Numbered from the stretch's first letter, positions 1 to 13,200 are shown. The stretch is 64,000 nucleotides of DNA from Ditylenchus dipsaci (GCA_004194705.1 SADC01000596.1:61691-125690); one strand, 5' to 3'. Notes: generated by a model not told the origin, from the letters alone. Made by a program: numbers and translations.

Positions 1-179
1 TTATTTTGCGTTTCTTGCTTTCGAACACATATCATAGGATCACTTCATTTAGAATATTTTCGAACTGCCTTTTTCTCGACTTTTTCGGCCATTCATTGAA
101 AACGACCGGCACCACGAGAATAAGCGTGAAAAATTCTCCTGGATAGCACAGAAGCAACGATCGGACATTCTCGTATTAT
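1..179. other. AT-rich flank, no feature seen
   Basis: I see no gene, RNA or clear repeat here before the first foldback element begins. Confidence 0.5.
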
Positions 180-548
180 AGGGGGGTGAAAGCCATTTAG
201 GTTTGAAAAAGTGGCTTCCGTGGCGCAGTGCGAAAGTGCTCGCGTTTTTTCGCCCAAAATGGTGTTTTTTGGTGTTGCAGGTTCAAACCCACGTAGGTGC
301 ACACTATTTTTTGGCTTTTTTGGGCAGTTTAGAGGTAATTAGACTTTTTTGACGCCAGAATCGGGATCAGTGACCCAAATTACCTCTAAACTGCCCAAAA
401 AAAGCCAAAAAAAAAATAGTGTGCCCTACGTGGTTTTGAACCTGCAACACCAAAAAAACCATTTTGGGCCGAAAAACGCGAGCACTTACGCACTGCGCCA
501 TGGAAGCCACTTTTCAAACCTAAATGGCTTTTACAACTCCCCCCCCCT
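180..548. repeat. Foldback element with a tRNA-like sequence in each arm
   Basis: The two halves are inverted copies of each other: the left arm runs from the G-run at 181 through AAAGCCATTTAGGTTTG, and the right arm returns through CAAACCTAAATGGC to the C-run at 541. Each arm holds a Met-tRNA-like stretch (about 212-302 on + and 421-512 on -), with an A-box-like TGGCGCAGTGCG and a B-box-like GGTTCAAACC. The anticodon half does not fold like a tRNA, so it is a tRNA-derived segment and not a tRNA gene. The right end abuts a TTAA shared with the next element. A relative lies at 14528-14831. Confidence 0.65.
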
Positions 549-1010
549 TTAAAGGGCATACCAGCGCCAGTGTTTTCATAACTAACACTAACTATGTTAG
601 TGTTAGGCGAACACTAACCTAACTCTAACACTAACACTTTAAACTAACCCTACACTAACACTAACATGTTAGTGTTAGTGTAAGGTTAGTTTAAAATGGC
701 GGTTAGTGTTAGGGTTAGTCTCAAGTGTTAGTGTTAGGTTAGTTTAAAGTGTTAGTGTTAGTGTTAGGTTAGTGTTAGCCTAACACTACATAGTTAGTCT
801 CAAAACTAACTGTTAGTTCAAAATCAAACTGTTAGTTTAATTATAGTGTGATTCTGACATACTGCTTAACTAACATAAGGTTTAGTTTATGGTTAGCTAC
901 TGTTTATCCACTGTTTCTTAAAAATTCTTCGTATTTTGATTTGAGTTATAAAAATTACCAGGTATGTTGTATTTCGACTTCTTACTGGTATTTTATTGTT
1001 TACTTTAGAA

Positions 1011-1290
1011 ATGTCTATCGAAGTTAGTCAACTGTCTGTTCAAGAAACCCAACAAGGCTCAAAGAAGCGATTACGAAGAAGTGCTGAAGTGCTCTGATAC
1101 GGTTATTTTTCTGACATATTGTAACGGGTTTTGTTAAAAAATATTTAATCTGTTTCAGGATGCTAGACCTGTGGCTCTGCTAGCGTTGGAAGTTCTCTCA
1201 GTCCCCCTTTCAGGTGCACCAGTCGAAAGAATTTTAGCCACTGGACGGCATTGCAACAGAACTAATTCCGATTTTTTGAATTCTTAACTG
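1011..1290 (+). pseudogene. hAT transposase remnant, N- and C-terminal ends only
   Basis: An ATG at 1011 opens a short frame beginning MSIEVSQLSVQE and ending at a stop after a basic KKRLRR stretch. After an intron-like stretch, the exon from about 1160 repeats the C-terminal dimerisation region of the transposase at 4690-4865 (DARPVALLALEVLSVPLSG, then APVERI). The block after VERI is partly deleted. The middle of the transposase is absent, so this is an internal-deletion derivative. Confidence 0.6.
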
Positions 1291-2457
1291 TTCATTTATT
1301 GCAACCGCCGCATTTAGCATATTTCTTGATCTGTTTCTTGGTTTTATTATAATAAAAAGCTGATGTTTCTGGATGTGTTACTGCGACTTCCCTACCACAT
1401 GGCAAGAAAACTTGTATGAATAATTGTTCACCTAAGGAAGCTTCTTATGAGCAGTCAAATTTTTCGCTTAGCACAGCCTCAGGCAAAATGTAGACCAGCA
1501 TATTTTCGGACGGAGTAAGACGCATGTGTGAAATTGTGTGTGTCTCTATTCTTTTATGTGTAGTTCAGTTACTCTGGTAAAGCAAAATTTTGTATGAGAG
1601 CCGCTGACGTAGCATTCTCGTTTCCCGAAAGTGGTCGTGAAACCTGTGCGAGTACAGGGTGTCCCGAAATTACGCTTAGATCAAAAAAAGATAGTGTATG
1701 TAGCGCCTTGCATGGTCAATTTTATTTCGGGATCTTAACCCGTGTAAATCTTCAGAATTGTGGAATTTTTAAGAACGAAGAACACAATCACACCTAGAAA
1801 TAGACGCCAAACTTCCCACCTTTCTTTATTTCGAAAGAATAGCTAATACGTCGAAGGACTTTTGTTGACGAAACAAAAAGTATAAAAGCCTCAGGTTTTC
1901 TCTGAAAAAGAGTCATTGTAAATCGCCACAGCTTTCGTACCTTCAGCAACAGCATGCTTGGCCAATTCACCTTTCAAAAGGAGCCGAGTAGACGAGTCAT
2001 TTCACGAACGGATATCGTTGAAACCTTCTGCTTCTTGTGAGACTGATAGCGCGTGAAAACAAGACGCTTTCCAAAGCACAATTTCAGTACAAACGACCTA
2101 CTTCGCGAGGAAACTGCATCCTGACACAGACGTTCGAAAATATCTTCACAAAGGCATCCATGACGTCAATGGCTTTTCGTTGACTCTATTTCCTAGACGA
2201 AGGAAGAGCGCAGCTTTTGCTTCTTGATATCAGCCATTATCTGAACGACAAACTCATTAAAAGACAGATATATCGTACAGACATAAAAAATCAACAAACA
2301 TTAATGAGGCTAGCGCATTTGAAAAGTTTAAAGACAAAACAAAATTTGCGCGTGGCTATAAAACTGGAAATATGAGAAAGACGGTCTTCATTAAGTTAAA
2401 ATATTTCTCATCAAGACTTGATGATCAAGTCCTTATCACTGAGCAGCACTGAAGAAT

Positions 2458-2758
2458 CTTATGTTAGTTAAGCAGTATGTTAGAATCAACCTATAACTAA
2501 ACTAACAGTTTGATTCAAGACTAACTATGTTAGTGTTAGGCTAACACTAACACTAACACTTTAATAACCCTAACACTAACACTAACACTTGAGACTAACC
2601 CTAACACTAACACTAACCCGCCATTTTAAACTAACCTTACACTAACACTAACACTAACATGTTAGTGTTAGTGTAGGGTTGGTTTAAAGTGTTAGTGTTA
2701 GAGTTAGGTTAGTGTTAGCCTAACACTAACATAGTTAGTGTTAGTTATGAAAACACTG
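2458..2758. repeat. Internal copy of the hAT 3' terminus
   Basis: This stretch matches 5330-5626: the TTATGTTAGTTAAGCAG lead-in, then CTAACACTAAC arrays, ending in GTTATGAAAACACTG at 2758. The 8 bases after it (GCCGCGAA) do not match the ACCAGCGC duplication. It is therefore not the boundary of a separately duplicated insertion. Confidence 0.7.
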
Positions 2759-3009
2759 GCCGCGAAATTACGTTTTTCTGCCGTAAAAATAATTTGCCGT
2801 AGAATTACTTATTTTTTGCGGCAGCAAGACTTTTTGTTGCCGTAAAAACACTTTTTGTTGCAGCCATATCACTTTTTCAGCCGCAAGTTTACTTTTTTGC
2901 AGAAAAATAAATTTTTCGCCAATTTACTTTTTTGCCGTAAAAATACTTTTTTTTCGCCGCAAGCAGCTGCAAGTAGCAAGCAGCTTTGCAAGTCTTAAAA
3001 ATTACTGAT

Positions 3010-4865
3010 AGCCGTTATGAGCAAGTCAAAACAAAAGTAAAATCTCTGATTGCTAAAGTACCTCACGTGGATCTATCACTGCTGATATATGGACGATAAA
3101 CAAATGAAACATTCTTACCTGGGTTATCGTAAAAGCTGTTTTTATATTTGTAACAGGATATTTTTCAAGATTCACTTTTCACTATTGCCAAAGTGAGGGC
3201 ACTCTTCAGAGAATCTTCTGGTCTCATCGAAATAAACGGGTCGCATACTCGAGTCACTATACGATCTGATACAGAATTGATGCTGTCAGAATTCGGCCTT
3301 GAGATAGAGAGCATGTTCAAAGTTGTGACAGATGGAGCCAGCAACATGTCCAAGGCTTTCAACGATATTTTTCAGGTATCCATTTTTTATAAATTTCTTT
3401 CTTTTCATGACCTATTTCAGTTGACGTGAACCTTTGTTTTTTGACACTGAAGATAATGATATCTTCTACGATGGTGAAGGGGATGGCGATGAAGAATTAC
3501 AAGAAGCTGACTTGGTTGTCCGTACGTTTAGTCGCTTTATAGTTCTTCATAAAAAGACAGAAATTTTCAGATCTGCATTTCCTTTGCGCCTTAAATGTTT
3601 CGCTCATACTTTGCAGTTGGTAATTGTTGACATGTTCAAGAAGTTTGTCACGCGAGCGCAGCTTACTCAAAAAATGATGGTTCTAGTCAATTATTTCGGA
3701 AGATCACCACTCGCATTACAGGTAACTTTACAATCCCCTGTCGTTCTTTGAAATATATCATAAGGAGCTGAAAGTAAAAACAGGGACCGGTCTTGTCTCA
3801 CCCTCGAAAACCTGCTGGTCTTCCAAAATTCTGGTCTTGGAATGCTTCTTGAAAAAATGAACAAGCTGTTGCAGCGATCGCCCGACAAAAAGGGATAAAC
3901 ACACTGACCAGATACGAACTTCAAGTTGTTCATTGCTAAGGGTTTTTGAATATGTTTTATCAATCTGATATTTAAAGTTCCTTCGCCAAATATACAATCT
4001 CATGAAATATTCGTTGATATGCTTAGACGAGTACGAGCGGAAAAGACAGTGACAGTCTCGTTGGGATATGGATACGTAAAAATCATCTATAAATCGCTGA
4101 TAAAGTTCAAGGTAGCTTCTTTTAAATATTAGATTCTGAACCTATTGTACAGTTCAATTCAGGAAAGTTTTCCAGCCTTTTCTGAGCTTGCTGATGGATA
4201 AAAGAAATCATGGACAAACGGTTTGAATGCTTTATGGACGTGTACTCTGTTAAATTCGATCCAATTCTCTTTATTGCTGCTGTGTTAGACCTTACACTGC
4301 TTATCAGCTTACAGAGGATGATTTTGATACTGCTCTCAGCACGATCAAAAACATGGTTGCAGCATTTTGCCTGGATGGTTCAGACATTCACAATTTCGCA
4401 TTTAGATTCAAATACATCAACCAGAATCTAGGGAAATTCGGCCAGAAAACAGACTTCTGTCTACTTTGACCAACTGATGGCCGAATATGCAGAAGAGCAA
4501 ACCAGTCGACGAAAGCTTAGAAAAAAAGATGGGGGAAATGCTTGGCTGAAGCAAATACTGCAGAGAGTGGTTGGGATGAATCTTTTTGGCAAATCGAAAT
4601 TGATACTCTGAGTACTGGTCGAATCTCGTCGATACGGTCATTTCCTGACATATTGTAACGTATTTCTTCAAAAATATTTGATCTGTTTCAGGATGCTAGA
4701 CCTGTGGCTCTGCTAGCGTTGGAAGTTCTCTCAGTCCCCCTTTCAGGTGCACCAGTGGAAAGAATTTTTTCGCAGGCTGGATTAGCCACTTCAAGGGATC
4801 GCAACAGAACCAATTTCGATTTGTTGAATTCTCAACTGTTCATTTATTGCAACCGCCACATTTAG
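3010..4865 (+). pseudogene. hAT-family transposase, broken
   Basis: Pieces in order match a hAT transposase with DDE catalytic fold: ITADIWTI near 3075; VVTDGASNMSKAFND at 3320-3365; FPLRLKCFAHTLQL at 3580-3620; the segment from 4210 with YSVKFDPI and a degenerate AAVLDL; and the C-terminal dimerisation block with PVERIFSQAGLATSRDRNR at 4750-4815, stop at 4865. Frames change between the pieces, and introns with GT-AG borders may explain some of the changes, for example before 4692. No intact reading frame spans it, so it is unlikely to be active. Confidence 0.8.
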
Positions 4866-6042
4866 CGTATTTGTTATTCTGCTTCTTGGTTTTATTATAA
4901 TAAAAAAAGCTGATGTTCTGGATGTGTTACTGCGAGTTCCCTTCCATATGGCGAGAGTAGTTGTACGGGCAATTTTGTACTTGAGGTAATTTTTGTGAGC
5001 AGTCAAATTTTTTGCTTAGCACAGCCTCAGGCACAATGTGGGCCAGCATATTCTCGACTGAGTTAAACGCATGTGTGAAATTGTGTGTGTCTCTATTCTT
5101 TTATGTGTAGTTCAGTTACTCTGGTAAAGCAAATTTTATTAGAGGGACAAGCTTTTTTGTATACGTAGCATTTTCGTTTGCCGAAAGAGGTCGTAAAATG
5201 AGTGTGAGTATTCACTACATGATTTCGAAATGATAGGTGGCTTTGGCTATGAAACTGAGAAATATGAAAAGAGGGTCTTCATTAAGTAAATCATCACGTC
5301 CTTATCACTAAGCAGCATTGAAGAACCTTATGTTAGTTAAGCAGCATGTTAGAATCAACACTAGAACTAAACTAACAGTTTTATTTTAAACTAACAGTTA
5401 GTTTTGAGACTAACTATGTTAGTGTTAGGCTAACACCTAACCTAACACTAACACTTTAAACTAACCTAAAACACTAACTAACACTTGAGACTAACCAACA
5501 CTAACCCGCCATTTTAAACTAACCTTACACTTACACTTACACTAAACATGTTAGTGTTAGTGTAAGGTTAAGTGTTAGCCTAACGTTAGGTAGTGTTAGG
5601 CGTTAGTGTTAGTTATGAAAACACTGACCAGCGCGTTACACTCAATTTCAAATTTTAAAACGCGGGGACCACACTTTCAAGACAAAAAACATTTGATTTG
5701 AAAATGTTCCTTTAAATTTTTTATTATTGTCACCGAAAAAAGTTGTCACCGCGAGACTTTTCTTGTCACCGATTTTTTAAAAGATTTGACTGCGGCTGCA
5801 TACGGTCTCACAAAGTCATCAGTGGATGTAGCGTGACCTGAAAATACGAAAAATAAAACGAAAAATAGTCACCAAAAAAACAAAAATATATAGAAATCGT
5901 GACAAGAAAAAGTCTTTCTTTCGTGACAATAATAAAAAATTAAAGGAACATTTTCAAATCAAATGTTTTTGTCTTGAAAGTGTGGTCCCCGCCTTTTGAA
6001 AATTTGAAATTGACCGTGTAACGCGCTGGTATGCCCCTTTAA

Positions 6043-7040
6043 GGGCCGTTAAATCGAGGGTTGACTGCACTTAGAAGAAATGTAGCCAGGAGGGAGTTGG
6101 CATAAGGGGAGAAGTGCTACCCATAAGGTGTGTGATGAATTGATATTTATTTAAATTTGAAAAATAGAATAGGAGCGCCGATAGACGCCTGATGTCTCTC
6201 ATAGCCCAGTGACGATAAGAATTGATAATTGTTTAATTTTAAAAAGTAAGGAATGTATCTAAATGTGCATGATAGGTCCGTATTTTGCTACGAATAAATG
6301 GCTAATACCTAATCTAATAAATAAATCCCTAGTCTATAATCAGTAGTAATGAAGAGAGTAACACTGATCAGACGATATAGATTCGGAGAGTCTTCGAGTT
6401 TTCATTTACATGTCGAGTACTGATTCAAAGACCTGAGACTCAGAATTGCATACCGACACAGATAGTGCAGGTGTCTTCTGCTTCGATTCGTGCGCCTATC
6501 ATACGCCAAACAAGCGCCTATCGGTGCCTGCTCAAACTCGCCAACACCTCACTTTTGGCTTCTACCAACAAAATTTAAAATTTTCGATAACCAATACCCG
6601 AATTTTATATCAAAGGTTTAATGTACACTGAAAAGCTTTTATGAGTAGAAAGTCGCATGATAAAAAATTTCACTAAAAAGTTTTTCCTTGTGATTAAATG
6701 GGTACTCACGGATTAACCAAAATCAACCCTATTTTAACTTCAACAATTAAAATTTAAAATTTCGATAACTAATACCCAAATTCAACAGTAAACAATGAAT
6801 TGAAAGAGCTTCGAATGAGTACAAACTTGCCCAATGAAAAAGTTCACCAACTAAACATGTACTCAAATGCACCCCACTACACCCCACTCATCCCACATAT
6901 ATATAGAGTTATTTCAAAAATAGAATATATCTTTTAATTATTTGAGCACTCACAAAATTATAATAGATTATTTTGTAGAAGAAAATGCTGTTTCTAACGC
7001 ACATTTAACTTTTTGTTTTTGTATAATTGATCGCAAAAAT
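6043..7040. other. AT-rich stretch without gene
   Basis: No coding signal is seen. A short direct repeat (ATTTAAAATTTTCGATAACCAATACCC near 6567, and a variant near 6750) is the only structure noticed. Confidence 0.4.
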
Positions 7041-9165
7041 GATTGCATTTCAAAATAAAGTGTCGTAACCAAAATATAGGTAAAATGATAGATTTGAACA
7101 TGTTTTCACTCTCTGGGGCTTACCGCATATAGAAACCTGGTATGCATATTTTTTTATGCATCCAGAGTCACTTTCGAGTGATTTGTGTCTCAGGTATGTG
7201 GGTGTGCGCATCTCCTCTAAACAACCAAGCCATTTGGGACCCAGGAGGAAGCGCAGGGGCTTGGTTAGTTGAAGTCTAACAGTCCTACCTGCCACATCAA
7301 TTTCGAGCAAGACTTGACCAAAAATGCGCTTAGAGAGAGCTTTTTGCCAAGCTTCAGCAAAAAACTGTGAAAATCACCTTGAATGGCTTTAAAATGTCCT
7401 AAAATACCCTTAAAAGACCATCTATCTAACACAACAAAGATATATTTCAGATCTTGAAAATATTCGTCCAGCACCACGACAGCAATGATTACAAAAAAAC
7501 GGTGTAGACAAGGCAGAAATCAGCCAAAAAACACCTGAAAATTGCAAAAACAATACTTGCAGAAGTTCTGACTGGCGAAAACCGGCTACGTTGACTCGCG
7601 CTTTTTTGAACTGTAATCTTTTCTTTGCGGTAGTACAATTTGCGGCAGTTATGATATTCGCTGCAGTTCAGTTTCAGAAAGTAGGCTTGAGAAAGAAAAG
7701 TGAAGATAATGTAAGTAACAACAAAGATATGTTTTAGATCTTAAGAACATTCTGTTTTTTAAAAGATTCCAATTTCGCCTCTTTTCTACTCTGCTCCTTA
7801 TTGCATCTAAAATACCCTAAAAAGATTTTCATGCCCGTTCCGTTTTTTGATTGATAGGTGTTATTTGGCACTATCCATTGTTGTACCCCCCCCCAAAAGC
7901 TATTCCAGTGTCCCACCCCCACAAAAATAATGACCTATTCCATTGTAACCCCCCCCCCCCCCCCAAAACCATCTTTTTATATGCACTCAAAAACCATTTT
8001 TATGTAATAATTTGCCATAAAAAGGGCCAGAACAGCCATTTAAATAGGGTTCAAGGGCTGTATTGGGCAGGAGAAAGGACAAAACAGGGGCCACTAATGA
8101 ATAAGGATTTAAGGCACCCTCAAACCCAGCAACTTGGGGTCAGCCACTTAATATATATGTTTGAAGGCACGTCAACCCAGCAACTTGTGGAGGACCCAAA
8201 CCAAATACATAAGTATCAAAAGGCTCTCAAGGGCCAGCCGGGTGGGTTCCGAGGTGGTTATGCCTGAGCCAGGACTCTGTGGAGGTCAAGGCAGAATTTT
8301 GGATGGCTGAGCTCTGGCTCGAAGCCAAAGGCGGAGAAGGGGTAGACCCTTTTCGGCCAAAAAATAGAAGATGTTGAACATGGTTTTGAATACTGGACCA
8401 TACCGCATATAAAAGCTCTGGTATGCATGCTTTTTCATGCATCCAGAGTCACTTTCGAGTGATTTGTGTCTAAGGTATGTGGGGTGTGCGCATCTCAAAC
8501 TCAAGCCCCAAAGCCCGAAGGGGGCGCAGGGGGCCTGAGAGTTAGAGATGCGCGCACACGCACTTACCTTAGACATGATTCCGAGAAGTACATCTGATCA
8601 TAAAAGGCATATAGAGTCTATTTTTGCCACGGCCCGAGTTGAAAACATGGTAAAGCAGCCAAAAAAAGTGGCCCCTGTGTTATTCCCTTCCCCTCCCATA
8701 CAGCCCTTGAACCCTATTTAAATGGCTTTTCTGGTCCTTTTATGCGAAATTATTACATAAAAATTGGTTCTGAGTGCATATAAAAAGTTGGTTTTGGGGG
8801 GGGGGGTACAATGGAATAGGTCATTATTTTTGGGGGTACACTGGAATAGCTTTTTTTGGGGGGGGGGGGGAGGTACAATGGATAGAGCGGCTGTTATTTT
8901 TTGTGTCTGGTGCTTTTTAGAGCCTAGGTATCTCTCTTCTTTAAATAAAAAACAGGTTTTCAAAAAGTGGCCGAAAATCAAAAAGTCATGGGTAAAACGA
9001 ATCCGGGTCATACGGTGCGTGTATTACAATTTTGACACTGATACTCATGATTTGAGAAAACGATAAAATGATAAAAGCAGGGCCCAGTTAATATCTTAGA
9101 ACATTCTGTATTTTAAAAAGACTCCATTTTCGCCTCCATTCTACTGTGCTCCTTTGCTCGTATTT
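7040..9165. repeat. Foldback-rich repeat block
   Basis: About 7850-8100 and 8690-8905 are inverted copies (TGTACCCCCCCC, AGGGTTCAAGGGCTGTAT and their inverses), forming a palindrome around 8390. Two units with ATGCATCCAGAGTCACTTTC (near 7156 and 8433) belong to a family also found at 44820 and 55920. Short direct repeats near 7745 and 9100 (AACATTCTGTATTTTAAAA) frame the block. Long C and G homopolymers occur in both arms. No gene is seen. Confidence 0.6.
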
Positions 9166-9569
9166 ATTAATAAACATAGTCCGAAATATTAAAGCGCATG
9201 ACATTTAAAGAAAAAAAAAACTGTTTTTGTGCTCAACTGCGCATATAAAAATAATTTAGTTATTAGTGGGAAGAAAAATCATTGCTAGGCCAATAACCAA
9301 AATCCAAGCAAAGCAATCTCGTTGTGATAGCAGTTGATGTTGGTGGTGTGGACTGTAATCGCTTTCCTGCCTGAAGATGTTGGTGGTGCTACTTTTCGGT
9401 TGTTGTCACTCTATGATCCTCCAAACACACCTCGTTGAGCATAACTAGTGAGCATTCACACGTCCGGAACACCAGCCCCCATTTTTGCTAAAAATTCAGA
9501 TCTTCAGACTTATTTAAAAGATCATGACACTAATATTTATTAAAAAGGCCAGTATAATGACGTTGAAAA

Positions 9570-9586
9570 NNNNNNNNNNNNNNNNN
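9570..9586. other. Run of 17 unknown bases
   Basis: Seventeen N characters mark an assembly gap or masked bases just after GTTGAAAA. The true gap length is unknown. Confidence 0.99.
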
Positions 9587-10217
9587 AGGGGGGTTGTCTA
9601 GGCAAAAAGTGCGAAAAAAAGTGTTGATTTTCTTCATGTCGGGCAATTTATAAACAAAATTTTTTTAGTCATTTAAGATCAGATTTTTAAATTTTCACCA
9701 AAAAAGGTAACACGAGTATTCTGGACCTTATGTTAATATTCAATAGCTCTTTGTAGTTCACTTGTCATTTCAAAGCACCGCCTTTTTTCTTTTAACAACA
9801 TGTATTGACTTTTTTTTTTCAAAAGATCTTATAAAATAAAAGTTTACAAAGGCTCATAAAATTCATATTTTTTGCTCCAGAATTTTTCTGCTTTTTGACC
9901 AAATTTATCAATACTGCTCTTTGGCAACTTACCCCTTAATCTATAGCTCATTTCACTGGGTGTAAAACAGGTGTTTTTTTGCCTCTTAGTGGTATCAAAA
10001 AAGGGGTCAAAAACACAATACCAGGAAAAATGATTTGATGAATTTAAAAAAGTCCCTAAAGTTAACTATAGAGGGCATACGATTAATTTGATAAATTGAA
10101 AATCGGATATTTCTTCTGAGTCAGTCAATTTTTTTATGTCTATTTTTCACCAATTTAAAAATATGGTGTGTCTGAATCTGACTTTTTTCACTCCGTGCAA
10201 AAATAAAATTTTTTCAG
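9587..10217. other. AT-rich stretch upstream of first recognised exon
   Basis: No coding segment is recognised. The first exon and promoter of the gene beginning at 10218 should lie here or further upstream, but nothing convincing is visible. Confidence 0.4.
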
Positions 10218-13200
10218 AGACTGGTTTCTGGATGAAGACCAACAAGCTCAGCCGGTCGGCACTCCTACTGGCGACGACTTCTCAGCTCTCTTCAATGTGC
10301 CCATTGACGACACCTTCTTCGGAGAGGCTACTATAGTGGTCTCGATGTTCAAATATTGCCCCCGACCCGCAAACTGACCAGTTCTCTCAAGGCTCTTCGG
10401 TGGTGGTCCAGCCTGGTCAGGCGCCTTACCAGCTTATGGCTCAGAGGCTGGCCCTTCAGGCTATAGCCAACCCCCACTCCAACAAATGCAAAATCAGCAA
10501 TTTGAGACCCTGCAGCCATATGATCCCTGCCAACCTGGTAATTAGCTTTTTATAATTCTAATAGGAATTTGAGCTCATTTAACACCACAGAATGGTATTC
10601 TTCACTTAATCAAAATTTTACTTTTTGCCTTGAGAAATCAAATTTAAGTATTTAACAAAGTTAAATGACTATACATGATTAAAAAAAAATCTTGGCGCAT
10701 AATCGAAAGTTTCAGCTCAGCTCTTTGAATTCTTTGTATTTCTGTGAAAAATTAGCTAGAAATGTGTTTCAATAAGTTTTTTTGCCCTCTATGCCCTTTA
10801 TGCCTTTAACAGCATTAGTTCATTATAGCCTTACTCTTTTGAATATCGTGCATTTGAATTAGTTTTGTTGTGGATTTCAAACATTCTGTCTTTTCGAATA
10901 AAATATATAATGGATATTTGATACGTAGTAGTCATGCTCCCTGTGGTCTAACGGTTAGGATCGCTGGCTTTCACCCAGCAGGCCCGGGTTCGATTCCCGC
11001 ATGGGATGGTATGTTTTTTGTCTGGAAAATTTCAAGGCTAAAATCAGTTTTTGTTAATAAATACTGGTTTTTTGAATGAAAAAATTTCTTGGTATGGAAA
11101 TTTCGTGAAACCGCAGGTGCACTTTTTCCCTTAAAGAGTATGAGTTCTCTAGCCATAGACCCCAGAAGAGTATAAGTTGTCTAACCATTTTTAGGCTTAC
11201 AGAGCTTATACTCTTCGAGAGGGGTTGCACTTGGGGTGCTGTCTAATAATTTCCACTCAAAAAAGTACTGCAAAGTTTTTTATAGAGAAAAAGTTATGTC
11301 TATATAAAAATGAATATAATAATAAAAACTCTTGTTGTATTTTAGCTGCTCCCAAGGTCAATACAACCTTCTGGGCAGCAATTGCAACAGCCATACACCT
11401 CATCCACTAATCTTAACCACACCTCAAGCACAGAATTCGACTTATCAGCGGCCGCAGAGCTGGCAGCCGCTTTTGAAAACCAGCGGTCAGATGGACTACC
11501 TTCTTATGAAAGGCCCATGCAGAGTGGGACCTATGTGCCTGAGTGCCAGCCTTCCACCAGCTCAGCCAACCAATTTGGCCATATGGAAAGCAGCAGGGCT
11601 GGATGGGAGGTGTTCAAGGCATGGAAATGGCTGGAGGTATGGCGGTGAGCCATCAGCAATACGGTCAGGCGTCTGGCTACAGGATTGTACAGAGAGAGAT
11701 GGTCAACAGATTGCTTATGTGGACCAACAACAGGAGATGTTGACCGAAATGGGAGGGCAGTATGTGAATGCAGCTGCTCAGAATGAGGGTGGTTACAATC
11801 CCGTTCAGGTTTGTTGAGAGGAATACAATAAATTAGGTAGATTCCTGTCAATAGTGGGGAATAACTTTTAAGCTTAATCAAGCATATGCCAAAAAAGCAA
11901 CAGGATACTAGGCTCAAAAATTTGATGGTTATACTATATAATCACCGGCACTAGTAGAGAATCAGAAGATTTTTTTTGCCTCAGTCTTTTTTAAGCAAGG
12001 TATGCGAGCGTATGGGACGGACTCAAATATGAGTCGAAGATATGTATGAACCCTTCCTAACATACGCTGACCTACCCTTGCCTAAGCCTGAGCGTTAAAA
12101 GTCTTAAAAAACCTTAGGGCGGCAAATCAAAGCTACCCTCCCTCTCCCCCTGATTCTCTATTGGGGCTGATTCACCTTGAGCTAGCTCAGAATTTTAACG
12201 GCTCCAGGATCCAGGATATCAACTCAGCTTGACTGGATAACCTTTAAACTCATCTAGAACTAACAAACAAATATTTGCAGGTCATGCATCCACACACTAA
12301 CAGCACAAACATGCCTCCACACATTCTGCAACAAAATCAGAACCAGCCTTCCTTTCATTCCATGCCACCCCAAACCTTGATCTCCGGCTCGCAGCCGCCA
12401 CCCCAATTAATGTCTAATGGACCTGACATGCTCTCCACCCTAATAACGCCAGTAATCAAGCCGTCGAATGCCAGCTCCTAAAACAGCTGCCAAAAAAGCG
12501 GCTCCAGCAAGGCAGGCACCAAACTCGACCACTTCCTCATTTGCCTCAGCCACTTTGGGCAGTGTCATGGAAAAAATATTCGCAAATACTGGTGATATGA
12601 ATGCAGCAGTCCGGTTTACACCAGAAAATCTGCTGAATTTGGTCAGATATTGTGTCAATACAATAGTTTAATGGCTGAGGTAGGCAATTTTATTAAGTTT
12701 TTGTGTTGGCGAGTTGACTTGATTATTTATAGCAAGAAGCTACGGGTATGGACCTGAGCATGCAGATCAAATCTGTGGAAGAAAGAATCGTGGCCTTGTT
12801 GAGTGTGTAAGTGTTTTTGTTGTATAAATAAGTATGCAAATTTTGAATCAGCTTTAAAACATGCCGAATTGCACAAATTGCGCTAAAGGATGCTTGACAA
12901 TAATTTTTTTGGGTTTATGATAATTAGTTTGGATTGACATTTTTTGGACTAGCCGTGACATTTTAATTAAAAAACAAGGGAATGAAAAAGGAAATCTGGA
13001 GAGGATCGAACTTGAGACATTCATTTTGAAAAACTAGACCATGACATTTAGGACCGGACAGTTTGCAAAGCCATGTCATGATCCGAATAAATTTTTCAGA
13101 TCGAAATTTTTAGGCCGAAAATTTTAAGTTTTGGGTATATCTATTTTTCTTTCGAAAAAAGCCCATTAACCAGCAAAAAAAACTTCAACAACTAAAAATT

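Larger units (their letters stand above)
568..5626 (+). mobile_element. hAT transposon, composite, with 8-bp target duplication
   Basis: The 15-bp terminal inverted repeats are CAGTGTTTTCATAAC at 568 and its inverse ending at 5626. They are flanked by the identical 8-bp duplication ACCAGCGC (560-567 and 5627-5634), the hallmark of hAT elements. Subterminal regions (about 580-850 and 5330-5626) are arrays of ACTAACACTAAC-type repeats. A third, internal terminus lies at 2744-2758, so the element looks like an internally deleted copy (568-2758) joined to a 5'-truncated relative carrying most of the transposase (about 3000-4865). Confidence 0.85.
553..6038. mobile_element. TTAA-flanked foldback element split by a hAT insertion
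   Basis: The ends are AGGGCATACCAGCGC at 553 and its inverse GCGCTGGTATGCCCCT ending at 6038, each bordered by TTAA (549-552 and 6039-6042). Without the hAT insertion the element would be about 0.42 kb and largely self-complementary: the segment after 5640 pairs with the one before 6020. TTAA duplications are typical of piggyBac-like elements, but no piggyBac transposase is visible, so assignment to that superfamily is inference. Confidence 0.7.

Noticed and set aside
580..850. CTAACACTAAC arrays as telomeric or interstitial telomere repeats
   Set aside because: They lie just inside hAT terminal repeats with an 8-bp target duplication and recur at 2458 and 5330 as transposon ends. The unit is also not the TTAGGC expected of nematodes.
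7851..8267. 138-residue open frame
   Set aside because: It crosses poly-C runs within a palindrome, and the inverse arm gives similar frames on the other strand; composition is not protein-like.
11332..11817. Long overlapping frames in exon 11346-11808 on both strands
   Set aside because: They are shadows of one exon whose true frame changes at indels; the Q/P/S-rich frame consistent with neighbouring exons was kept.
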